Virus record (IMG/VR): IMGVR_UViG_3300036792_000267
Location: 62,001-126,000 of that record
Reading direction: 5' to 3' (one strand)
Origin: a virus
DNA length: 64,000 bases
The position numbers and the translations under genes were made by a program. Under the pieces are notes generated by a model. It was not told the DNA's origin and ran no database searches. It worked only from the letters and a program-made list of their open reading frames with translations. The stretch's first letter is position 1, and every line of letters begins with the position of its first letter. Below are positions 21,954 to 29,300 of this stretch, piece after piece.

Positions 21954-22481
21954 GTGAACGCGACCGCCATCGCCATCCTGGGCGTCGTGGGCGCGCTGCT
22001 GGGCGGCGGTGGCGCAGTCCTGGGCGTCCTCTACGCCAGGGCGCGCAACGCACGAGACGACCTGAAGGCGGAGGTCAAGGCGGCGGAGGCTGCCAAGGCC
22101 GAGCGGGACGCGACGCACGTACTCGCGCAGTCGGCGTATGCCCTGGCCGAAGCGGGACGCACGGAAGCCCGCGGGCTTCGCTCGGAGGTGACAGCTCAAG
22201 ACTCCCGGCTGGCCATCTTGGAATCCAAGATGGACGTCTTTTGGAGAAATGTGGCTTTCGACGTGAGCAAGATTCTGCACAGCCCGCACCCGGGGTGGGA
22301 AGAGCTGGATGCCCTGCTGGAGAAGTTCCAGGCTCGCGACATCACTGACCTGGAAATGGCCGACTTGGAGACCCAGCTGCGGGACATGGTTGAGGGCCGG
22401 TGGGTGCCGACCGAGGTAACGCGCGCGGACCAGGTGGCCGCGAGCCTGCTACTGCGGGCGATTGAGCAGACGAGGGTGTGA
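21954..22481 (+). CDS. membrane-anchored coiled-coil protein
   Basis: The 175-aa product has one N-terminal membrane helix (residues 4-27, Gly-rich IAILGVVGALLGGGGAVLGV), a long helical coil (DDLKAEVKAAEAAKAERDAT) and a mixed C-terminal domain. Together with the following membrane protein it may form the holin or spanin-like part of the lysis block, but this is inferred from place and shape. GTG start. Confidence 0.68.
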   Translation: MNATAIAILGVVGALLGGGGAVLGVLYARARNARDDLKAEVKAAEAAKAERDATHVLAQSAYALAEAGRTEARGLRSEVTAQDSRLAILESKMDVFWRNVAFDVSKILHSPHPGWEELDALLEKFQARDITDLEMADLETQLRDMVEGRWVPTEVTRADQVAASLLLRAIEQTRV

Positions 22482-22823
22482 GTGATGCCTGAAGCTGCCG
22501 CGCACAAGCTGCAAGACGTGGTTGACGACATAACCGGGTACAAGCGCCGGACCAGGTGGTGGAGGTGGGGCACGGCCCTGGTCGCCGTGGCCGCCGTCCT
22601 GCTGTACGTCCGGGTGCACCAGAGCCAGATAGACAACTGCGTAGCCGGCAACCAGACCAAGGTCCAGCAGGCGCAGTTGTGGGACACGCTGTTCGACCTG
22701 GCGGCCAAGGGGAGCACCGGGCCGCCGAGCGCGCAGACGCAGAAGCTGACGTCGGAGTTCCTGGGCGACGTCAAGGCTACTTACGCGCCTGTCGACTGCG
22801 CCGCGCGCTACCCGTTCTGGTGA
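22482..22823 (+). CDS. single-pass membrane protein, holin candidate
   Basis: The 113-aa product has a basic N-terminus (GYKRRTRWWRW), one membrane helix (GTALVAVAAVLLYVRV) and an outer domain with two Cys (residues 52 and 106). Its start GTGATG follows the previous stop directly. It closes the cell-wall gene block before an HNH gene, and no other holin is evident. Confidence 0.62.
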   Translation: MMPEAAAHKLQDVVDDITGYKRRTRWWRWGTALVAVAAVLLYVRVHQSQIDNCVAGNQTKVQQAQLWDTLFDLAAKGSTGPPSAQTQKLTSEFLGDVKATYAPVDCAARYPFW

Positions 22824-22857
22824 CAGCGCTCTGTTGTCCTTTCCGCGTATTAAAGGT

Positions 22858-23427
22858 ATGGGCAAAAGACTCGACATACCCGTAGGCACGAGATTCGGGA
22901 AGCTGGAAGTCATCGGAGAGGGCGAGCCGAAGGCGTACGGGAAGGACCGGCCGAGCCGCACACTGCGGTGCCGGTGCGAATGCGGGAACGTGGTGGACGT
23001 TACCGTGCGCAAGTTGGTGCACTTGGGCCAGATCTCGTGTAGTCGGTCGTGCGGTAACACCAAGCACGGGCTCGCGCGGCGCAGTACCAGGGACCCTATC
23101 TATAACTGCTGGCAGAGCATCTGGGCACGGACGAACAACCCGAAGGCGACCGGCTACAAGTACTGGGGCGGGCGCGGCATCAGGATGCACGAGCCCTGGA
23201 AAGACCCGGCAGTGTTCAAGGCCGAGGTGGAGGCCGAGATCGGCTTGCGCCCGAGCCAGGACATGAGCGTGGAGCGCATCGACGTTAACGGGCACTACGT
23301 GCCAGGGAACATTATGTGGCTGCCTAAGTCGAAGCAGCCCCTGAGCCGACGTCCTGTCTACAACAGCACGGACGTGGAGGCGATGCTGGCCGCGCACCAC
23401 TGTGCGTGCTGCTCGCGCACCCCTTAA
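22858..23427 (+). CDS. HNH homing endonuclease
   Basis: The 189-aa product begins MGKRLDIPVGTRFGKLEVIG, with a CRCECGNVVDV...CSRSCG zinc knuckle, and then the family core DPIYNCWQSIWARTNNPKAT, WGGRGIRMHEPW, SVERIDVNGHYVPGNIMW. The DND of its relatives is changed to DVN, which may alter metal binding. AAAGGT precedes the ATG. It sits just upstream of the tail-tube gene and ends 9 bp before a CGATTA element. Confidence 0.83.
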   Translation: MGKRLDIPVGTRFGKLEVIGEGEPKAYGKDRPSRTLRCRCECGNVVDVTVRKLVHLGQISCSRSCGNTKHGLARRSTRDPIYNCWQSIWARTNNPKATGYKYWGGRGIRMHEPWKDPAVFKAEVEAEIGLRPSQDMSVERIDVNGHYVPGNIMWLPKSKQPLSRRPVYNSTDVEAMLAAHHCACCSRTP

Positions 23428-23436
23428 AAGCACAAC

Positions 23437-23442
23437 CGATTA
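23437..23442 (+). promoter_or_regulatory. CGATTR element upstream of tail-tube gene
   Basis: CGATTA lies 42 bp before ATG 23485. The predicted start near 23450 removes most of the left arm of the hairpin that covers the ribosome binding site. Confidence 0.5.
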
Positions 23443-23443
23443 A

Positions 23444-23476
23444 ACCTCCCGAAGGCGCAACCGGCCATCGGGAGGT
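23444..23476 (+). promoter_or_regulatory. hairpin sequestering the tail-tube ribosome binding site
   Basis: ACCTCCCGA (23444-23452) pairs perfectly with TCGGGAGGT (23468-23476), and the right arm contains GGGAGG, the ribosome binding site of ATG 23485. A transcript from upstream would hide the site; one from the CGATTA element would not. Confidence 0.6.
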
Positions 23477-23484
23477 CTGTCGTT

Positions 23485-24144
23485 ATGCCGACTGCCAGCA
23501 ACACTTATGCCGGCACCCCGTTCGAGGGCTTTTCGCTGAGCCACGCCGCGATTCTCAACGGCTCTACCGGAGCTGAAGGTGCCACTGTCTACGGCGTGCG
23601 GAACGGCACGATCTCGACGGACCAGGGCAACTTCGAAAACACCGGCGACGACGTCGTGTTGTCCGAACACTTCTGGATAAATTTTGCGAATGTGACCATT
23701 GAAGAGGGTTATATCCCCTTCAGCACGATCGCCTACATCACCGGCACGACGGTCACCAGCTCCGGCGCAGCGGGCGCGGACTACTACGCCATCCCGCTGT
23801 GGACCCTGGCAAGCATGAACCAGGTGACCCAGCCGCTGGCTATCCGCGTGCCGTCCAAGGACGCCGGCGGACAGATCCGGACGCTGGACTTCATCCTGTA
23901 CCGCGTACAGTTCCAGCCGTTCAACTTCACCGGCCCGAGCTACAAGACGGGCCTGAGCTGCAGCATCGCGGGCCGCGCGCTGTTCAGCACTGTCAACGAG
24001 GTCGGCGCGTCGCTGCCTGCCGCTTACGGCGGCACCTCCGGCTCGGCCGGCACCGCCATCGGCCGCCTCGTGTCCCTGCCGGGCACTGAGACGGGCGCGT
24101 TCGTGCCGGAGCCGTTCGGGGCCGGCGGCGGGACGGTGGTCTGA
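23485..24144 (+). CDS. major tail tube protein
   Basis: The 219-aa product fits a siphophage tail tube: small size, beta-rich (VVLSEHFWINFANVTIEEGY; AGGQIRTLDFILYRVQFQPF), Gly/Thr-rich, and placed two genes before the tail chaperone and the tape measure. It stacks as hexamers to form the tube. A GGGAGG site lies 10 nt upstream. Confidence 0.8.
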   Translation: MPTASNTYAGTPFEGFSLSHAAILNGSTGAEGATVYGVRNGTISTDQGNFENTGDDVVLSEHFWINFANVTIEEGYIPFSTIAYITGTTVTSSGAAGADYYAIPLWTLASMNQVTQPLAIRVPSKDAGGQIRTLDFILYRVQFQPFNFTGPSYKTGLSCSIAGRALFSTVNEVGASLPAAYGGTSGSAGTAIGRLVSLPGTETGAFVPEPFGAGGGTVV

Positions 24145-24146
24145 CC

Positions 24147-24359
24147 GTGGCAGGCAGGCACCGCAGGAAGGGCGAGGACAAGGCCGCCGAGCCCCTGCCG
24201 GGCACGGCGGCCATGGGCCAGGGCCAGCCAGAGGCCGGGGTGGAAGCCCCGGACGAGGACATGCCCGAGCAGCCGGACAACGTGGTGACCGGCGGCGAGG
24301 CTCTGGAAGAGCAGCAGCGCAACCCCGACCTGGACGACAACAGCGGAGCCCGCCCGTAG
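24147..24359 (+). CDS. small acidic hypothetical protein
   Basis: The 70-aa product starts at GTG 2 nt after the tail-tube stop. It has a basic first 10 residues and is then acidic and probably disordered (PDEDMPEQPDNVVTGGEALE). It may be a tail assembly accessory; function unknown. Confidence 0.65.
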   Translation: MAGRHRRKGEDKAAEPLPGTAAMGQGQPEAGVEAPDEDMPEQPDNVVTGGEALEEQQRNPDLDDNSGARP

Positions 24360-24393
24360 CTGCGTAAGCTGGCTGTTGGCTGAGGAAGGCCGA

Positions 24394-24438
24394 GAACGGC
24401 GCGCTTGGGCACAGGGGAGACCCTGAAGCGCGCCGTTC
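24394..24438 (+). terminator. 13-bp hairpin after tail-tube operon
   Basis: GAACGGCGCGCTT (24394-24406) and its exact complement (24426-24438) enclose 19 nt. No T run. It separates the abundant tail-tube mRNA from the chaperone gene and is followed by a CGATTG element. Confidence 0.72.
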
Positions 24439-24448
24439 GCATGTCCGC

Positions 24449-24454
24449 CGATTG
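24449..24454 (+). promoter_or_regulatory. CGATTR element upstream of tail chaperone gene
   Basis: CGATTG is followed by TCCCGGC and then ATC, one base away from the ATG found at this spacing elsewhere. The chaperone starts 32 nt further at 24494. The leader shares CCCGAGAGTCCC with that at 35461. Confidence 0.45.
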
Positions 24455-24493
24455 TCCCGGCATCAGCCCCGAGAGTCCCTGAGAGGACCCGTT

Positions 24494-25174
24494 ATGCCGG
24501 ATAACAGTGAACTGGATCGTATCGATCCACAGCCGGAGACGTGCAAGCTGTCCACCGGCTTCGAGGTCGACATCGTGCGGATGCGCACCCGCCAGTTCTT
24601 CCGCTTGCTGCGCGTGCTGACCCACGGGGCAGGCCCCGCGCTCACCCAGTCCGGGCTCGACTTCGCGGCCGGAGGCGAGGAGTTCACCCAGAAGCTGCTC
24701 ATGCTCGTGGTGATGTCCATCCCCGACGCCGAGCAGGAGGCCATCGGCTTCCTGGCGTCAATGTGCCGGCCGTCCGGCATCACGGACAAGGCTGCCTCCC
24801 AGCTGACCAAGCAGGAAAACGAGGCCAACCAGGCGCTGTGGACCCGGTTCAACGAGGAGCTGCACAACCCTGACCTGGAGGACACCCTCGACCTGGTTGA
24901 GATTATCGTCCGGCAGGAGTCGCCTGAGCTGCAGGCCCTGGGGAAAAAACTCCAGCGGACGTTCAAGATCTTCCAGGCGACGGGCCAGGACAGGGAGGCC
25001 CCGGAGCCGGAGGCGAGCCCGCAGGAGATCAACTCGCCGGAGCGTTCGCCTCAGCTTTCGACGTCCTCAGCCACGAGTACGGGTGGACCGACGAGTACGT
25101 CCTCGACCTCCCGGTCTGCCGGCTCCGGCAGTGCCTCGAAGCGGCGGGCGCACGCCGGAAGCGAGAGCAGCTAA
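24494..25174 (+). CDS. tail assembly chaperone (gpG-like)
   Basis: The 226-aa product is a helical tail chaperone: VDIVRMRTRQFFRLLRVLTH, a body with DAEQEAIGFLASMCRPSGI, and ...DTLDLVEIIVRQESPELQAL. The last ~50 codons become Ser/Thr-rich and are out of the frame that carries the conserved second part, as is usual for a frameshifted chaperone. It binds the tape measure protein and recruits tube subunits. Chosen start ATG 24494 has GAGAGGA upstream. Confidence 0.85.
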   Translation: MPDNSELDRIDPQPETCKLSTGFEVDIVRMRTRQFFRLLRVLTHGAGPALTQSGLDFAAGGEEFTQKLLMLVVMSIPDAEQEAIGFLASMCRPSGITDKAASQLTKQENEANQALWTRFNEELHNPDLEDTLDLVEIIVRQESPELQALGKKLQRTFKIFQATGQDREAPEPEASPQEINSPERSPQLSTSSATSTGGPTSTSSTSRSAGSGSASKRRAHAGSESS

Positions 25175-25506
25175 GCCGCCTGCGGCTGGCCGAATGGCAG
25201 GTGAAGATGGTGTGCCAGTTCATCGGCGCGCAGGCCATGGTGGACACCAAGGCGCACGGCGGCAAGAACCCGCTGGTGGAGCTGGCCGCATCCATCGACA
25301 TCTTCGGCGGCAAGTCCCCCGAGGAGCAGGAGCTTGACCGCATTCGCGGGCCGAAGGTGGCCGACTCGGTTGAGGACGACCCGCGGTTCGGCAAGGTGGC
25401 CGCCGACCCCGACGCCGGCGTGGAGGCCGCGAATGCGAGCGGTTCGTATGAGGCTTTCATGGCCATGATGGGCGGACCGCCGCCTATGCCGGGCCGCGGG
25501 GGGTGA
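24494..25506 (+). CDS. tail assembly chaperone frameshift product (gpGT-like)
   Basis: A second frame (-1 relative to the first) is open from before 24950 to 25506 and encodes conserved T-type sequence: FDVLSHEYGWTDEYVLDLPV, RLRQCLEAAGARRKREQLSR, LAEWQVKMVCQFIGAQAMVD, then a Gly/Pro-rich end. It has no start of its own, so a programmed -1 shift is expected, giving a minor fusion of about 337 aa. Both forms are normally needed for tail assembly. Confidence 0.78.
24940..24950 (+). promoter_or_regulatory. candidate -1 frameshift site GGGGAAAAAAC
   Basis: The run is read in frame as CTG GGG AAA AAA CTC. A -1 slip of GGG or of the second AAA keeps most base pairs and enters the open T frame. It is not a textbook X-XXY-YYZ heptamer in this register, so the exact site is uncertain. 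Confidence 0.5.
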
Positions 25507-25510
25507 GGGC

Positions 25511-26230
25511 GTGGGCGTAGTAGTCAGCATGGTACGTAATTCATCAATGCTGTCCGACGAGTCTTGGCTGCGCGAGCGCTACCTCGTTGACGAACTGTCC
25601 ACCACCGCCATTGCGGCGCTGGCCAACTGCTCTCAGGCCACGGTGTGCAACCGGCTGGCCGGGTACGGAATCCCGCGGCGTCCCCGAGGTCGCTTTACGC
25701 AGAGCCGGATCGACGCTGACGGCCGAGAGTGCACGGCTTGCGGTGACTACAAAGCGTGGAACGAGTACTCGCCTAGCAAGCCGACGCAGCCAGGCGGCCG
25801 GTACTCCGTCTGCAAGGTCTGCTGGAACGGCACGCGCGGTGGCGGCCCCGGTAACCGGAATGGCGAGTACCGTGCGTGGGCACTCAAGCGCATGGGCATC
25901 ACGCAAGCCGAGTACGACTGGCTGCTAGCCCTGCAGAAGGGCGTGTGCGCTCTCCATGGTGGCCCGGAGACTAGGAAGGGTGCGCTGTACCTTTCCGTCG
26001 ACCACGACCACAACTGCTGTCCGCCGGTAAAGGTCGGGCAGACCCGGTGCTGCAAGAAGTGCATCCGCGGCCTGCTCTGCCACGACTGCAACCACATGGT
26101 CGGCCTAGCTGAGAAGCTAGGTCAGGCGTGGCGGTTCCCTGATTACCTGGGCTCGCGCCCCTTCATGGGGAAGGGGGTGGTGCTCATGACGCCTTATTCT
26201 GAGCCTCTGAGCCACAGTTGTGGCTTATGA
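25511..26230 (+). CDS. endonuclease VII-type HNH homing endonuclease
   Basis: The 239-aa frame starts at GTG 25511 (reads GVVVSMVRNSS), but the endonuclease itself probably begins at ATG 25550 (MLSDESWLRERYLV). It has an N-terminal helix-turn-helix (LSTTAIAALANCSQATVCNR), a CTACGDYKAWNEYSP...CKVC knuckle and an endonuclease-VII core: GITQAEYDWLLALQKGVCAL, SVDHDHNCCPP, CCKKCIRGLLCHDCNHMVG. It sits exactly where the tape measure gene should begin, and its first ~11 codons may be the displaced tape-measure start. Confidence 0.83.
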   Translation: MGVVVSMVRNSSMLSDESWLRERYLVDELSTTAIAALANCSQATVCNRLAGYGIPRRPRGRFTQSRIDADGRECTACGDYKAWNEYSPSKPTQPGGRYSVCKVCWNGTRGGGPGNRNGEYRAWALKRMGITQAEYDWLLALQKGVCALHGGPETRKGALYLSVDHDHNCCPPVKVGQTRCCKKCIRGLLCHDCNHMVGLAEKLGQAWRFPDYLGSRPFMGKGVVLMTPYSEPLSHSCGL

Positions 26231-26249
26231 GGGACCAGAATACTGGTTA

Positions 26250-26281
26250 GATCGCTTTGGTATGTAATTTACAAGGCGATC
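26250..26281 (+). terminator. hairpin after HNH gene
   Basis: GATCGCTTTG pairs with CAAGGCGATC over 10 positions (one T-G pair) around an AT-rich loop. It lies between the endonuclease stop and the tape measure gene, in a short stretch of unusually low G+C. Confidence 0.55.
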
Positions 26282-26312
26282 GGTTTAACATTCAGGTGAC
26301 TTCGGCGACCTG

Positions 26313-29300
26313 ATGCGGGACGCGGCGCAGGCTAAGGCCGCGCTGCAGGGGATGGGCGATGCGGCCAAGGCGGAGACCGCGGCCGAGGTGGCGGGCGCGA
26401 CCCAGGCCGCCGCCGCGCGCGGCAAGGGCATCACGTCCATCCAGCAGGAGACGCAGGCCCTTAACCAGCTCGCCAACGCCGCCAAGCAGACCAACGTCCA
26501 GCTGCTCTACGGCGGCCGGAATGACATGACCCAGCACCTGAGCGACCTGGCTCAGGAGCTGAACTACACCACCTTGCTCAACCGGCAGAAGTGGCTCGGC
26601 TTCTCCTCCGTCCAGCAGGCCATGTCGTACCGCCAGCAGATGTATAACCTGGCGCTGCTGGAGAACAAAGCGCACTTCGCCGGCTACCTGACCGCGGACC
26701 AGTACCTGGGCTTCCTGCAGCGCGAGACCGCCCAGACCGCGGCGCTGTCGGCCGCCATCCGCGACCGCAGCGCGGCCATCGGCGCCGAGACCCAGATGCT
26801 GCTCGCGCACGCCAACGCGCTGCAGGGCACCCACGCGACGGCAGGCAGCCTGGGCGAGGGCCTGAGCACGGTCAACGCCTACAACGTGGCGCTGGTCGGG
26901 CTGCCGGACACGGTGGTCACCAAGGCCGTCCTTGATGACAGCCAGGCGATGTCGCAGCTGGCTGCCTACCGCGCGGCGCTGACCTCGCTTCCCAACGCGG
27001 AGACCACCGACATCACCTCGGTTGCCACCCGGCTGGGCGGCGTCCCGCTGACGGGCGCGCGCCAGGCGGTGCCGGTCAGCGTCCGCCCCGAGATCGACTA
27101 CGCCGCGATCAACAAGATGCTGTCCCAGGCGGTCGCCGGGGCGCACCCGGAGGCGCTGCGCGCGCCGCTGGCCATCACCGGGTCGGGAGCGGCGGATTCC
27201 GCGCTGTCGGCCACGGCGGATTCCGCGCTGTCGGCCACGGCGGACGACGCCGGCGCGCTGTCGGCGTCCATGTCCGAGCTGAGCGACAAGGCGGCCATTT
27301 CCGCCGAGGCAATCAGCAAGTTCCAGGACTCCCTCGCGCTGGCCGCGGTCGACGCCCGCGCGCTGGAGCAGGGACTCGGGCGCCTGTCGGCCGCCGAGCA
27401 GCTGCTGTCTGAGGTTAACGCCCAGTTCGTGCCGCAGAAAGGCCGCAAGAAGGCGGCGGCTGCCGACCCGGCGCAGAACCTCGCTGACCTGTACGGGCTG
27501 CAGGACGTCGCCGGCGCGCTGCGCGAGGGCGCGATCTCCGACGCGCCGCGCGGCTACCCGCTGTCCGCCCCGGGCATGAAGATCATCCCGCCGACGCAGG
27601 CGGGAGAAGAAGACCTGTGGTCGGGGCTGTCCAAGTACATGCAGGGCGGCAAGGCCGCGGGGACTGCCACCGAGAAGGTTGCCGTCGAGGGCGGCCAGGA
27701 GGCCGAGGCGACCCTCGACAAGATCGCCGTCCAGATGGAGTGGCTGGACCATGAGGATGCCAAGCCGAAGCTAGAGCTGGAAGGCGGCCAGGAGGCGCTA
27801 GACGACGCCTACCACCTGGACGGCGTACTCGTCGGCCTGACTTACGAGCGCGCGGAGCCGGAAGTCGCCCTGCAAGGCGGAGCCGAGGCGCTGGGAGAAG
27901 TCACCGCCCTGGACGAGGGGCTGCACGAGATCCCGCACGAGACTGACACCGTCCTGGTGGTCGAGTCCTCCGGGGCCTCCAGCGAGGTCCGCGATTACAG
28001 CCGCGACATTGAGGACATCGAGCGTGAGGTGGGCACTCGCGCCGACTTCGAGGACACCGAGGCGGAGAGCGGGCTGTCGCGCTGGCTGACCGCCCTGGCT
28101 GCGGCGGTCCAGCACAAGTACGACTTCTACGCCAGCTTCAACGACGACGCGGCCAAGGCCGAGCTGGCCGGGTGGATCAGCGAGCTTGAGGCGGCACGCG
28201 CCGAGGAGAACCGCATCACCGCCGGCATGGGCGGTGCCTCCGGTGGCGGTGGCGGCGGAGGGCCGCCTGTTCCCCCTGCTGCCGCCGGCGACGCGCCCAA
28301 CCCGGATGACCGGGCGATGTGGGAGGCCGTCGCCGCCGAGATGGCCAAGGTAGACGCCCTCTTCAAGAACACCGGCCGTGACGCCGCTGCCGCCGGGGCC
28401 GCCGCGTCCAAGGCCGGCCGGGACGGCGCGCAGGCGGTCACCTCGATGGTGCTGCCGCTGACCAACGGCGCGCGCGGCTGGTTCGGCCTGCTCACCCAGG
28501 TCAACCTGTTCGGCGGCCTGCTGCCCGGCATCCTGGGCCACACCACGGCCCTGCACTTCGTCCTTGACGCGATCATCGAGACGATCGCCATCCTGCTGCC
28601 GGCCATCGTCACCATGGCAGCCGGGCTGACCGCGTTCGGCATCGCTGGCTACGACGCCGGCAAGGCGGTCTACGAGCGCCTGACGGCGATTCACACCGCG
28701 GCCGACGCCACCGGCCAGTCCATCCCGCCGCTGACCGGGAACCTGGAGAAGCTGCACGACACGGTGCGCCCGCAGGTCTGGCAGTTGTATGGCGACGCCA
28801 TCACCGTCGCGGGGGCGAAGTCCGGGCTCTTCAACCAGCTGGCCATCCAGACCGGGAACGTGGTCGACCGGCTGGCCGCGCGGCTGACGGTGGACCTGGT
28901 GCAGGGTGGCCAGGGGCTGAAGACGTTCCTGTCGGTCGGCGCGGAGAACCTGGCCAAGCTCGGCACCATCTTCGACAACCTCGGCAAGGCCCTGATGGCG
29001 TTCATCAAGGTCACCGAGGACACCCACATTGACCAGATTTTCCTGGCCATCTTCGTGGCGCTGTCCCAGTTCCTGGTGCTCATCACCAAGCTGCCCACCC
29101 CGTTGCTCGCCGCCGTGGTCGCGCTGCACGCGTTCTGGCTGTGGGGCGGCCTGCTGGCCACCGTGGTCCTGCAGATGCTCAACCCGCTGCGCTCGCTGGC
29201 ACTGGCGCTGGGCGCGGTCGACGCCGCCTCAGTGAACGGCGGCCTGGCCAGCCTGACCAAGGACGCGTCGGCCTGGCAGCGGCTGAAGGCCGGCCTGACC

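Noticed and set aside
25540-26312. Group I intron holding the HNH gene in the tape measure gene
   Set aside because: No P7/P3 core or U...G splice borders could be recognised, and the possible exon ends do not fit a G at the 3' end of the intron. Kept only as an insertion hypothesis.
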